Part shown: one piece after another, positions 23,665 to 35,737 of the stretch | Layout of the letters: the number at the start of each line of letters is the position of its first letter | How positions within the stretch are numbered: the stretch's first letter is position 1 | Source: Boswellia sacra | Taxonomy: Eukaryota > Streptophyta > Magnoliopsida > Sapindales > Burseraceae | Reading direction: 5' to 3' | Length of the DNA: 64,000 bases | Assembly: GCA_013180625.2 (NCBI GenBank) | Contig: SNVD02011027.1 | Location: forward strand, 372,001-436,000 | Made by a program: the position numbers and the translations under genes | The notes under the pieces: model-generated | Seen by the model: the letters and a program-made list of their open reading frames with translations, nothing else | What the model was told of the DNA's origin: nothing | Database searches by the model: none

Positions 23665-25039
23665 CTTTGCCTCTTCGACAGACTATGAATAGGCTCACCG
23701 TATCACTCACGGCACTGCTTGGCTCGAACAATAGGATCAGGAATGGAAATCTATAAGGTCACCTAATCCTTGTATCAGTCGTCAGTCTCAAGATCAGGAT
23801 CATAGAATAGGTTCCTCTTAATGGAACGATATGCCCAAGAGTCTCTCACACGCTCTTGGCAATGAACAAATAGTCTCCCAGGACCAAAAGCGGTTGGTGA
23901 GTCCATAACCCTTTGCTTCTGACCATACTATCGACCAACCTAGCAGGATCATAGAATGAATTGTGGGTGAAACCTTCTAGAGGCACACATGTGGTATATG
24001 TACTTACAGTCACATGCTCTAGCCTCCACCATGGACAGTGCAAGCGAATATGAGTTTCAAGAATGACTCGAAACCAGTCAATCCAGGAAGAACGTCTCTC
24101 TAGTTTCCTTCTTATATGAAGCCTGGGGATGTAACAAGAAATATCCACTTCGGGTGGTCAAATTACTTTTGTAATCAAATTTGCAAAAAAGGAACAAAGA
24201 AAGATAAGTAAGAAAAAAGCCTGCCAAGCTGAAAACCCAAAAAGGCGGCTTAGGCAAAAATTAAGGCAAGCCCACTAAGTTGAAAACCCTAAAAAAGGGC
24301 AGTTTAGGCAAAAGTTAGGGCATGAGAAAAAGAAGAGCCTGCTGAGTTGAAAACTTGAAAAGGGTGGCTTAGGTAAAAATTAGAGCCAAAAAAAAAAATG
24401 AGATTAACCACATACCTGAAGAAGCAAAAGACTGCCACTAAATCGCTGACTTTTGTCCGTTTCAAATCGGTCTAGTCTGATCAATGTCTCAGCCAGAATC
24501 AAAGGAATAGCTGTGAAATTGGGTCCTATTTGAGGAATGACAGTCATAAGATGTGGATCTCCGAGATCATTCAGTGAGACCAATAGAAATTGTGCAAGAA
24601 GGCAGAATTGGAAAATGTGAAGCCAACCAGGCGAAGCCTTGTCCATCATCCCAAGTAAAGGCATGATAGAGGATAATGTTACCCTACCACCCTTGGTACA
24701 AATGCCCATGGTGGAAGTTGGAAAGTCAAAGAAATAGGCAAGATCAGCTGCTGATGGTGTCTGGATAGTAGGAAGAATAAGGCTCTCAAAACTGGATGAA
24801 TAATGATCGAGTATGATAGAGAATTCCTCATACAAAGGGCAAAGCTCTTGCTTGTTGAAGAGGAAGACGTGATTGTGAGAATCCCAAAAGGTTGCGTAGT
24901 CCTTCAGAAAAGGGATGTTGAGCATAACGTGACGAAGGAACTTTAGATGATAAAGACTAACAAGCTCGAGTCGTTTCCAGTCTTCATCCCGTAAAGGCCT
25001 TACAAGGGGCTAAAAGATCTGGAGGGAAGCTTCAAACAT
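23665..25039 (-). pseudogene. DUF7745-like gene in element B, antisense, with intron
   Basis: Minus-strand gene starting at the ATG at 25039. Exon 1 to 24416 contains LKFLRHVMLNIPFL, FWDSHNHVFLFNKQELCPLY, RVTLSSIMPLLGMMD and FTAIPLILAETLIRLD. The intron (24123-24415, 293 bp) has GT and AG ends and holds degenerate copies of the stem-loop units seen in A. Exon 2 continues with KLERRSSWIDWFRVILETHI and WWRLEHV, then a C-terminal region with stops to about 23668. Exon 1 is open for over 170 codons. FWDxxxHVFxxxxxELCP matches plant DUF7745 proteins; function unknown. Confidence 0.65.
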
Positions 25040-25557
25040 GTTGAATGACACGAAAAGGTGTTAATGTGAAGAAAGAGAGCTCGAGAAACGAGAGAAAAGG
25101 TGCACATAAGTAGCGAAAAGGAATATCACTTAAATAGTGCATGAATCGAGACAAAATAGGAAAGATTTGCCAGACAACCATCAGTTGGCCATCTAACTGT
25201 CGATCGATTGTTACATGATAGTTGGTCGACTGTCAGATAGCCACTTGATAGTCTGATGATCGCTCAGCAGCCATTAGGGCTAAACAACCCATTAGCCTTC
25301 CTCTTACGTGATCCTTTGACTTCAGGAATGCATACTGACAAATGATTTTGAGTGCATGACTTCTAGATTTTATAGTGTTATTCAGAATTGAATAACTGAT
25401 GATGTAGAAACAAATTTGAATGTAAATTGAGTACAATATGCAAAATGTATGAAGTTTTACTAAATCTTTGAAACTTATTAGATTGTACATCATGAAAGTT
25501 CATACATGGAAGCAAAATAAACAAAGAAAAATCCTAATGAAAGCCGATGGTGATAGT
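25040..25557. other. Spacer between antisense genes of element B
   Basis: About 520 bp without a supported gene; it should contain the 5' control region of the DUF7745-like gene and the 3' end of the PMD gene. A TCGACTG/CAGTCGG-type short repeat resembling others in this family lies near 25180-25270. This stretch is missing from element A. Confidence 0.45.
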
Positions 25558-26924
25558 CCTCACTCATTACCATCATTATCAATATCAAAAGAAAAAGCAG
25601 CGACCTGACCATGAAGATACTCCACCTCACGCTGCAGACGAGTAACTTCTTGACGACCCGTCTGACCAAGAAGAAAATCATATAGTTAGAAAAATTATTA
25701 AGGTATAAATCATGCGTACATGAAGAATTGAATGATACTTTACCTGATATTGATGAAACATTTGTAAAACATATTCGTGAGAGGTGGCCTACATGCAAAA
25801 AAACCACTCCATGGAAGCTTGTCGCACCTGCATTGCATTGCATTTATATTAGTGATAAATGATAGAGAATTTGAGAAATGAATAGTCAAGAAACTTACCA
25901 AAGTGGTTTCCTATGGGACAAAAGGAACTGGCATGTTCGATCCTCGGTGATCACGTGACTGTGGATCGACCCATTGTCATCCCACATGCAGACAATGTTA
26001 CTACGATAAGCCTAGAGATCACTGATCACATAACTGGCTGGAGCAGCCTGAGTAATCAAAGAAGCTAGAGGAGAAGGTGGTTGCTGAGCTGTTGTAGAAA
26101 AAGAAGCCGAAGTGACTGTGCCTAAAGAGGAGGCTCTCGATCTCTTCCTACGACGAATGGAAGAACTATTAGAGCTACTAGACACTGCTGGAGGATTAGG
26201 AGTGTCATCAGTAGATCAACCAAGCCTAGTATACAACAGGGTGGCTTGAACCTAGTCGATGTAAGAAGTCATCAATGGAAACTCGATGGCACTCAAGTGA
26301 ATCCTCGTCGTGTAGCTCGATACCTTTGGCTCTATGGCCAAGTCAGCTGAATCAATCACCAGAATCAGTGGCGAAGGAGGAATCAAACAGCTTGTAGGGC
26401 CCTCAAACCAATCCCAGACGCAATCACTCAAATACCACATCATGCTATTTACATTAGAAAGGAGGATGCGGTGTATGTTGATGGGGAAGTAATTCTTATA
26501 GTCACGGACCAAATTCTCCCCCGATAGAATGAATATGCAAGGAATAAAGAAACGTGATGAGAGTATAATATAAATGAAATAACTATAATTTCCTTTTTTT
26601 AACTTGTCCTAGGTCATAAGTAAATGTAATCGTGAAAGAAGTCTAGCTCGTGAGACCCCTCAAGCTCTACATGACGTGCAGTCGGCCTTTTTATCTGAGG
26701 AAAGGAAGAATCTGTTAGCCCTAAGGCTACATGATAATTTTGATGATAACAATACACATTGATTAATTGAGATTTACTAACATGTTTATTTATGTGCAAG
26801 AGTAAGATCATTGAAATAATTTTAAAATCAAGAAGAGGCTTATTAAAATGAAGTGTTGAAGCTAAGGAGAAGACTACATGTTAAAGGCACCAAAGTTTAA
26901 GAACAAGGATTGACTCAAGGAATG

Positions 26925-27700
26925 TGACACATGAGCAATGTTCAATCAATTGGTCATATATATCTCTACAAATATCCAAACGATGTGATTCTTGAGCCTT
27001 TGGAAAGCTTACTCAATTATAACATTTCATATGTTTTAATGAAATTCAAATTTCAAGTGCAAGGTTGTCCAAATCATCATGCAAGTTGAAAGACAAATGG
27101 AAGCAGCTGACATGAGCACCGAATACTCCTTTGGACATATCTTGAGCTATAAAAATCAAAATGACTTGATTCTTATGGCATTGGAAAGATGACTTAATGA
27201 AGAACATTTCATATGTTTTGAAAAAATTCAAATTTCAAACAAAAGGCCGACATAATTGACATGCAATTCGGTGGACTGACACAAAGAAAAAAAATCAACT
27301 CACATGAGCACCGAATGGTGTTTTGACCATATATTAAGATAGAGATATCCAAATGCTTTGATTCTTAATGTTTTGGAAATATTATTCAAATATGCAGATC
27401 TTTCATGTTTTGAAGAAATTCAAATTTCAAATGGAATGCTGACATAATTATCATTCAATTTGGTGGACTGACACAAGAAAGAAAAATCAAGTCACATGAG
27501 CACCGAATGGTGTTTTGGCCATATCTTGAGTTACAGATATCCAAATGACTTGATTCTTAATGCGTTGGAAAGCGTATTCAAATGTACAAATCTTTTATGT
27601 TTTGTAGATTTTCAAATTTCAAATAGAACATTGACAAAAATGAAAGAAAAGATTATGGTTTTTATGGTGGGCAGAAAATTTGGAGTTGGTGTCTTCACTT
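26925..27700 (+). repeat. Tandem repeat of about 190 bp in F1, upstream of TATA
   Basis: Four diverged units, marked by ACATGAGCA at about 26929, 27113, 27302 and 27495 (spacings 184, 189 and 193). Each also holds TTTGGCCATAT-like, GATATCCAAATG-like and TTCAAATTTCAAA segments. The same set occurs in F2 from about 63029, so the repeat was in the LTR before both insertions. Confidence 0.8.
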
Positions 27701-27722
27701 GATTAAGTTCATCTCATTTGCC

Positions 27723-27730
27723 TATAAAAG
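27723..27730 (+). promoter_or_regulatory. TATA box of LTR F1
   Basis: TATAAAAG in the context GCCTATAAAAGGAGCC; conserved at the same distance from the LTR start in F2 (63825-63832). Confidence 0.75.
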
Positions 27731-27931
27731 GAGCCATTCTCCCATGCATTCAAGTGGTGCAAGAGAAGCATTTTATCAAGCAAAAAGTAAGAGAAATATC
27801 AAGTCTAGAGAGCTTTTATATTATTTATCTACTCTTTGAAGAGAGTTATACTTTTGTTGTGAAAATTATCTTTGTTCTTGTATTGTGGTGAGAGTGAGAT
27901 ATTATTGTAAAGGATAATAGTTATCCTTGAG

Positions 27932-28190
27932 AGAACTCTTGTTGTGTGTTATCAAGAGTTGAAGGAAGTTGCCTTGGTGAGGTTGTTCATCAAGAAGAAC
28001 TCTTGGTGTGGTGTTATCAAGGGTTGAAGGAAGTTGCCTTGGTGAGGTTGTTCATCAAGAAGAACTCTTGGTGTGGTGTTATCAAGGGTTGAAGGAAGTT
28101 GCCTTGGTGAGGTTGTTCATCAAGAAGAACTCTTGGTGTGGTGTTATCAAGAGTTGGAAGAAAAAGCCTTGGTGAGGTTGTTCCTCAAGC
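27932..28190 (+). repeat. Tandem repeat of 64-65 bp in F1, downstream of TATA
   Basis: Four units beginning AGAACTCTTG at 27932, 27996, 28061 and 28126. The second and third appear identical by eye, the first and last diverged. Each has GTTGCCTTGGTGAGGTTG near its end. They lie in the expected transcribed part of the LTR. Confidence 0.85.
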
Positions 28191-29517
28191 AAGTTGTAAA
28201 GATTCTACAACTTAGTGGAAAGCTTAGCTCGTGGAGCTAGGAGCCCGTGGACGTAGGCAAGGTTTGCCGAACCACGTAAATTGAGTTTGCACTCTCTCTA
28301 TCCCTTTCCTCTTTACATTTACTTGCACTTGTGATTGTTCATCATTATTATTCTTTTGATTGCATCTTTGATAAATTCTAATTTCATCTTCTTCACCTTT
28401 ATTTTCAAAGAAAGAGTGAACTAATTTTGATCTTTCAAGAAAAGTTTTCTAAATCCGTTTTGATAAATAAAAACCCAATTCACCCCCCCTCTTGGGTTGC
28501 CATACCTGGGTCAACAGAATCCTCACTCACAGAAAGAGGAGAAGGTAGAACTCCTAACTCATATGCCCACATCTATCACAGATAGAGCAGAATTAGAAAT
28601 GGAAGTCATACAAATAAGATGCGGAGGCGTAGAGAAGAAAGAAGTTACCTCAATAAGTGGAGCAAATATGGGGACCTTAACAATGCCTCTAAAGGCCAGA
28701 TCTAAGCCAAAATACAGCTGACCGAGAGCAGCGCAACCCTAGTCAAAATATTTCACTCGATTAAGATCCTAGAGGGTAGGAAGTAAAGTCAAAGCAGTGG
28801 TGTTCGATGCATTGGCGAAAAGCATCATTCCAATAGAAAAACTATGAAGCTGCGAGCATACTAGTCCACTTCAACTAGAGTCAGATTGAGCCTCTGCTTC
28901 CAATATTCATGCAAGGGAGCATATCAAATGGAAATGTTGTTCTTGACCTTCATCTCACACCCAAGAAGATCTTGGATCAATTTATGTTGATCTATTAAGT
29001 TCGTTATACAGGCATTAATAGGAACCAGCTCACTGCCACATGGAAGACCGGTTAAGGAAGTAATGTCCAAAAGCATAATCATCATCTCGCCAATCGAAAG
29101 ATAGAATATGTGGGTCATATCCATCCACCTCTCGCACAAAGCTGCTAATGTCTGGCGATTAATGTACCACTGAGCACGCGAAAGACAAGTGATGAATTCA
29201 TAGAAGCTGGTATCGATGATCCTACTCTTGACCACATCATTCCTTATCTCAAGGAACCAACTGTGGGCTCCAGAAAATGCCCCACACATTTTGTTCTCAT
29301 GATAGTCCTAAGCAAGAAATTGAAGTCACTACACGAATAGAAGCCTAAACAAAATCAAAGAAAATGGAAAAGCAGAGAAACCGTGTACCAGATTGATTAT
29401 ATAGGAGGCCATGTCATAGATAGTCGACACCTCCTGATCTCTCGGAAGACCCCTCAATGTTGATTTTCAGATTGGATCAGTCTTATTTAAGTCAAGGTGG
29501 AATAGATGACCTACCAT

Positions 29518-30429
29518 TAGAAAAAAGAAGTTAAGACAAACACGAAGGAGAAAACCGGGAGCGAACAAATGAAAAACGAAGAAGTTGTGCGTGAATGAAG
29601 AAGTGAAGGAACAGGCGAGCTTTATAAAAGCTCTTTACCATCGACCGACAGTTAGATAGTTGGGGGCCTATTGACCATCCCCCAAATGAGGGACCAAACC
29701 AAAAAAATAGAGAAGAAACGAAAAAAGAAAAAAGAAAGAGAAAAAACAAAAGAGAGAAAAGAGAAAAGAGAAGAGAGAGAAAAGAGAAAAAGAAAGAACA
29801 AAAAGGAGAAAAAGAAGAAAAAAAGAAATTCCTCATTGACCATAAGACATTTATGTTGAAATCAGTGACCAGTGCTCGACCATGGCAATGATTTAGCAAC
29901 TTAGAAGGAAAGAAGACCGATCTAAGTTAATGGAATCTTCGATCAAAATCACATGAAAGAATTCCTCCAGATACTAGAAAGCAATTTGTTGAAGAACACA
30001 CCAAATGAGGTAACAATTTGAATTGATTTTACATCATCAAGAAATTTTTGAATTCTGCAGGAAATTGCAAAGACAAATGGAAGAATCTATAATAAATCCA
30101 AGAATCTAAAACTCCTCAATGAAGAGAATGGTGAATGCAAGAGAAGTGGAGAATGAAGAATGTTAGAGCATGATAAAACAAAAGATTTTCCTTAGTGGAT
30201 TAAAAGGAGTCAAGAATAGAAGATTGGGCATGAAACCCATTGAATACGAAATTTGAAGTAGACTAAGGAAGCATTAAGAGTTCTCAGAAGAGGGGCATGA
30301 AATCTAACAATTGCAAAATCAAAAAAGATCGAAGATGAATGAAGAATACTCAACTGAAGGCTCAAAGAATAAGAAGGTCTAAAGACCACAAAATAGTGCA
30401 TGATAAAAGTTTTCCCGATGGGCATGTAA
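29518..30429. other. Spacer of element B with purine tract
   Basis: Upstream of the antisense PMD gene, so it should hold its promoter. It contains a purine-rich tract on the plus strand at about 29700-29830, the counterpart of A's pyrimidine tract. No supported gene. Confidence 0.5.
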
Positions 30430-31090
30430 TAGAAGGAAACCCTAACAAATAGGTGCACTTAGGAGTATTTTAAGCCCTTAGAATAGTCATAAGTCCTAAG
30501 AAGAGGCAAACTGAAGAGTGTTGAAAACCCAAGAACTAGGTGCAGTTAAAGTGTTTTAAGCCCTTAGAATAGGCAAAAGCCCTAAGAAGAGGCACACTGA
30601 AGAGTGTTGAAAACCCTAAGAGTGTTTTATTGTAAGCATCGTAAGGATGCTTCCTAGCCCTTAAATGGGCACATTCGCCTTAGAAAGACATATTTTCCTT
30701 TGGATGGGCACACCCATCTTGGATAGGCACACCCATCTTAGATAGGCACATTCGCCCTAGGAAGGGCACCTCAGCCCTTGAATGGGCACACTTACCTTAG
30801 ATAGGCACGTTCGCTCTTGAACAGGCACCTTAGGCCTTGAATGGGCACAACCGCCCTTGAACAGGCATATCTGCCTTAGAGAGGCACGTTTCCCCTTGGA
30901 TGGGCACACCTACCTTGTATAGGCACACTCACCTTATGCAGGCACGTTCACTCTGGGAAGGGCACCTTGGCCCTTGAATGGGTACACTTGCCTTAGATAG
31001 GCACGTTCACCTTGGGAAGGGCACCTTGGCCCTCGAATGGGCACCTTTGCCTTAGATAAGCACGTTCACCCTTGGATGGGCACCTCAGCC
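30430..31090. repeat. Minisatellites next to B's 3' LTR
   Basis: At 30430-30625 about three units with CCTAAGAAGAGGCA and GAAGAGTGTTGAAAACC. At 30655-31090 a longer array of about 20-40-base units around CTTGAATGGGCAC and TAGATAGGCACGTTCGCC. Both are reverse-complement counterparts of A's 6465-7090 arrays. Here they sit between the antisense genes and the 3' LTR. Confidence 0.75.
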
Positions 31091-32767
31091 CTTGAATGGA
31101 TAAAATCAAGATTAATGTCGACCAATGAAAATGACCAAAATGCCTGTGAGAGTCAAAAAGAAAAGAGTAAGAAAAAGTTAGTGAAGGGCCTAGAAAACTA
31201 ACACATGAGGTTAAAAAATCACAAAAACCAATCGAGGAAGAATCTGATGATGAGTCATATACCTTTCTGAAGAAATCGATGTCTAGTTTTTGGAGAAATT
31301 TATGGATCATGAATCAGAGTTGAAATTGAAAAGTTATGCATGATTGAAGGGACAAAGGTCTGAAAAGACTACATCGAAGGATGACAAGAAAAAAAAAGGT
31401 TGAATGGAAATTGATCAACTGACCTTCAGACAGCCCCTTGACTATTGGCCAATGGCTGGCCATCCATCAGATGGTCATCTGGTTGTCTAGAGAGGGTGGC
31501 TCTTGGATGATTATTTTTAAAAATTTGTTTAGAAAATTTCCTTTTTCATTTTCACCCCTCTCTTATATAAACCCCTCTCGTCTCACTTTGCAATACACAC
31601 TGATTGTCGAATAAAATAATCTCTTCTCCCTCTTGAAGACATGCTCGAGAATTTGAGAAGTCTTTTCCAGTATAAATATTTTTTTTAGGTGTTCTATTTC
31701 TCTAAATCTAGAAAGGGTACGTCTTGGGAGCAGAATTATCTTCTCCCTCCCATTTTCTCTTTTATTATTCTTGCTTAGAAAAAGCATGTTTAGGGTTTAA
31801 ATTTTATGCTTAGAAGCATGTCTAGGGTTGTTATGAATTGTTCTAATCCAATTTGTTTTGCAAGATGGATGAGTATGTCAAGGTAAGTCTGTAATCCTTC
31901 CTTTTTTATAATCATGCTTAGGAATTTATTTTCTTTGCGAATGTTTAGAATCATGATTAGGAGAATATTGTCTAGAATCATACTTAAGAGCACATGATTA
32001 GAATCATAATAGAAAAACTTATTTGCTTTGATCAATTCTAGGAAGTAGCATAAAAAAGGTAAGAGTTACTATTTTGTTGTTGAATATCTTATTTGAGCTA
32101 GAATAGCTACGATTGATTTTAATTATTTGAATTATGCTACAAATGCCATGAATGACATTTTAGGCTAGAAATGCCACGATAATTGATATGAATTATGCTA
32201 GAATAGCTATAGGTAGAATTAACATGATAGAATTTATCAAAATCTAGGCTAGAATGCCATGATATTAGATTATGGCTTTATTTGATTATGAATGTATGAA
32301 TATACCATGATTAAAAGTATAATTGAATGATTGTATAATACCATGAAAGAGGCTTGAGAAGCATTGAATAGACTCACATGTGATGGTGAAATTCACTGTT
32401 TGTCGAGTCTCGAATTGATTGACTTTGTATGAATGAATATGCTTTCTATTGTTGAATGTTTTAATTGCATAAGTGAATGAATATTTGAACTATTAAAGTA
32501 GAATTTACTTTATTGTTGAATAACAATTGTTGTAATCATCTTCTCTTCCCCCATGTATGATGGAAATATAATCTATTCTCCTCTCTCTTTCTTTGTATGG
32601 ATATACAACTGTTATTGATTGAATAATCACCTCAGATGCCTAACAAAGATAAAAATGGAAATGTGTGCATAAAACAAACAATGCTAAGCAGACTAAGTGA
32701 CAATACGAGATATTTTTATTTGGTATTTCCCAAATGGAGGCCGAATTTCCATCTGATGGGTCAAAGG
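31091..32767 (+). repeat. 3' LTR of element B, first part
   Basis: Matches the 5' LTR (13363-15216) from about 31098 to 32767, including TATA at 31564-31571. The first about 30 bases of the LTR are not recognisable. It is interrupted by element C after GGGTCAAAGG and resumes at 44788. Confidence 0.85.
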
Positions 32768-34203
32768 ACTAATAAACGCATGAAAATACACTCTTAAGCA
32801 TAAATAATTAATGCTAATTGGTGAATATTGTAAAATCTTTATGATATTTAGCATAATTATTTTGCTTATGTCTTTTTTATATTTGTTTCATTTCTTTTGC
32901 ATTTTTTTAGTCTTTATCTTGAATATAAGTGCTATTGCTAAATTGTGATTAATGGAAATCTTTTTGCAGGTTTAATAAAATGAACATAACTCTCAATCTA
33001 TAAATCAAAATGAAGAGATTCTTAGACCTGGAGCAACATAACTCTATCCTACACAAAGTTGAAGAATAATCAAAAGCCCGAATCCAACATTTGACAGGCT
33101 AAAATTGAGACACAACAAAATTGAACTGTAGTTGTTGCTTAGTCCAATCCATGTTCCGTATTTTGACCATATCTTAGAAAAGACTTGTCCCAATTGCATG
33201 AATCTGGTGGCCATGGAAAGATGAGACAAAAAGCTACAACTTTCATGTTTTTCACATAGCCTAATTCAATCATTTTGGTAGAGAAAAATGTGCTGCAAGT
33301 TGGTGGAAGGTCTGGTGGCCGAAAATGTGGAAGATTGGTTCATATTAAAATAGTTCCATTTAATCACCTATATAAGGACAACTTGAGGAGTTGAATAGAG
33401 GTGAAGAAAAATCATTTGAATTCCATTATATCTTTTTTATATTACAATTCTATCTTGTATTTTGTCTTTAGAAATGATGAGAATGAATTGTAAGCTAGGC
33501 TAGAACTCTTGGTAAGGCCAGAGATGAACTTGTATGTATAGTTTATCTATTTCTTCACTTTGATTCTTTGTCAAGGGTTATAAAGTTTGTATTTTTGTTT
33601 ACATGTTAAACTCTTTCTCATCTTGTGATTTCTCTTTAATCCAGAAATTATAATTCTCAATTTCATATAAATTCAGTCATGCTTTGTTTATGTGATTCGT
33701 GTTGAATTATAATTTTTACTGGTAGTTTCGATTTATGAGTTAATCGATTTATGAGTTAATCTTTTACTATAATATTGTCAATTGATATATTGTCTCTCTT
33801 TGATAACTTGTAAGGATAAACGTTGTTGGTAAATATTGCTTGGAAAGAGTTTTTGCATATCAGATACATATGTTTATCAATTATGCTTTATGATACATAT
33901 TTTTCGATTGATTTTTTGAGATGTGAAACTTTCAATTTAGTTATAATTGTTGAATTAAAGTGGAAATTAGATTTAAAAAACATATAAGTGATTCTCATTG
34001 CCTTACCTCTTAATTGCCATCGAATTTTTTTAATTATTATGCATTGTGGTCTCTTTATAACAAATCACTTCAAAGTTAAATTTTATGTCTTTATTATCTT
34101 TTTAATATTTTTGTTTTGCTAATCTCTTTTGTCGAAAGGCTCCTTGTGGATTCGACACCTCAACTTATACTATAATAATCGCAATATATTTTTGACGTAA
34201 ACA
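32768..34203 (+). repeat. 5' LTR of element C (Athila-like gypsy)
   Basis: Matches the 3' LTR at 43419-44787 throughout, with small insertions (extra bases near 32890-32960). The end is GTAAACA just before the primer site. The start is decayed: the 3' copy begins TGTCATAAAC, here ACTAATAAAC. TATA-like TATATAAG at 33369-33376. The target duplication cannot be read with confidence. Confidence 0.8.
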
Positions 34204-34208
34204 AAATT

Positions 34209-34226
34209 TGGCACCGTTGCTGGGGA
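34209..34226 (+). other. Primer-binding site of element C
   Basis: TGGCACCGTTGCTGGGGA, close to the TGGCGCCGTTGCCGGGGA type (Asp tRNA) used by Athila-lineage elements, located 5 bases after the LTR. Confidence 0.8.
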
Positions 34227-35737
34227 GGCGAAATAGACAAAAGATGGTTTACATTTTTCATTTCTTTTTCTTGTAAAATTTCATCTCTTAGTTTCTTTGC
34301 TTTTCTTTTTTTTTTGGTTTAAATGATTTCTTAACTTTTCCTAACTTTGCCTAACTCTAATTATTATTCTCTTCTTTTTTTATTTTTTAAATATTTTGTT
34401 ATCTTAATTATTCTTGTACTAACTTTTTATTTTTATGCATATAACATTTATTTTTACATATCTAACTTTTATTTTTACACACCTAACTTTTAATTTTATG
34501 CATCTAACTTTTATTTTTATGCACCTAACTTTTATTTTTACGCACCTAACTTTTATTTTTACGTGTAAGTTCTGGAAGTATGCAGTTATAAGTGATATAA
34601 GAGTAAACCATAAAGTAAATTGACATAGGAGAATTTTACATGGTTCAGTTATAAAAGCTACATCTACGGACAGCTTTAGAGCTACAATTCACTAAGTTCT
34701 TGTTGTGCAATGTTTAAGATCGTTTACAGTACTGACTCACTCTCACACACTAACCTAATCTGACTCACTCTCACACACTGACCTAATCTTTTGCAAAACA
34801 AAATCTTGCCAAGATCTTAAACTCTAGTGACATTGCTCACTCTCTATCGCTGATAACTTAACAACACACTGTTAAATTAAACGTAACCATGATGTTTGAC
34901 ACTGAATAAACACTCAACTCTCAAGTTCTCTTAAGTGTATACTAACTTAGACAGATCTAATCAACAATTCATGTATAATTACAACCTCTCATACACGAAT
35001 AAAACACATATAGAATCAAATCAATGAAGCATTCTAATTTGCGTTGAAGCTTTCCTTTCAATTCCTGGAATGCCGAGATATAGACTTCACACGACCAACT
35101 CTCCAGCATTATGAAATCAAACCGTTATATGTAGTGTGAAGTCTGAACGAAATCTTCATAGATTCCTGTCAAAATCCTAATCAAATTCTTATTAGGATTA
35201 ATACAAATATAATAAGAAGTGATATAATGAACTCCTAAAGAAATTAGGACTCAAATAAATATTCTCCTATTTTACTAGGATACTTTAAACAATGTCCTAA
35301 TCTAAGAGGATATTGATTATAAATAAAATACTTCTAGAAACAGTAAAACAATAAACCATATAATATTCTCGTTTTATCACAAGTTAGAAAAGAATTAACA
35401 AGTGCATGGCACATGCACATTGACACCAACATTACGCACCTAACTTTTATTTTTACGCATCTAAATTTTATTTTTACGCATCTATCATTTATTTTTATGC
35501 ATCTAACTTTTTTTTACGCACCTAATTTGAAATTATAGTCTTTTAATATTCTTATTTTATATTTGAAAGGTTGGCTTTGCCAACTTGTTTATTTTATTTT
35601 TTTTCTCTTCTTCTCTCTAACTTTTTTTTTATCTTATTACTTTTTGACTTTATTTGAGAACTTTCTTGTGTAAATAAAAAAAGGGAGACAAATTGTGAGG
35701 ATGTATGAAGCAATCTAGAGACAAACGGGGGAGATTT
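34227..35737 (+). other. Leader of element C with 23-base tandem repeat, split by solo LTR
   Basis: Non-coding leader before gag. At about 34435-34563 and 35432-35525 it carries repeats of about 23 bases (TACGCACCTAACTTTTATTT and variants). The array is cut by the solo LTR of the Cop1 family; the two halves join smoothly without it. Confidence 0.75.
34564..35431 (-). repeat. Solo LTR of the Cop1 copia family
   Basis: Minus-strand LTR of 868 bp, TGTTGGTGTC to its 3' end at 34564 (plus strand TGTAAGTTCTGG), flanked by TTACG at 34559-34563 and 35432-35436. Because the target is a repeat containing TTACG, the duplication could partly be coincidence, but the TG/CA ends and alignment to 1553-2416 support the boundaries. 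No internal coding sequence remains, so it arose by LTR-LTR recombination. Confidence 0.85.

Larger units (their letters stand above)
26713..28516 (+). repeat. Solo LTR F1 inside B's PMD gene
   Basis: LTR of 1804 bp from TGTTAGCCC to GGGTCAACA, flanked by GAATC on both sides (26708-26712, 28517-28521), so a solo LTR left by recombination. TATA box at 27723-27730. The end (CAATTCACCCCCCCTCTTGG) is typical of large plant LTRs, often Ty1/copia; the family is not certain. A second copy begins at 62813. It contains two internal tandem repeats, annotated separately. Confidence 0.9.
25558..29517 (-). pseudogene. PMD gene in element B, antisense, multi-exon, split by solo LTR F1
   Basis: Plant mobile domain gene on the minus strand. 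Exon 1 29517-29389 (MVGHLFHLDLN), intron 29308-29388 (81 bp, GT-AG), exon 2 from 29307 with HSWFLEIRNDVVKSRI, LAALCERWMDMTHIFYLS and IGEMMIMLLDITSLTGLPC, the hallmark PMD region. Intron 28573-28648 (76 bp, GT-AG). The third exon is interrupted by solo LTR F1. Downstream are the exon with YLSDCVWDWFEGP and LMTSYID (about 26250-26490), an intron ending in GCAATGCAATGCAG at about 25830, and last exons with a coiled REVEYLHGQVAAF ending near 25560. Scattered stops. The gene would be transcribed against gag-pol. Confidence 0.75.

Noticed and set aside
26925..28190. CRISPR-like array
   Set aside because: Units are directly adjacent tandem repeats of 64-193 bp without short unique spacers, inside a plant LTR.
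29531..29899. Frames over the purine tract of element B
   Set aside because: Low-complexity translation of a GA-rich tract; not conserved with A.
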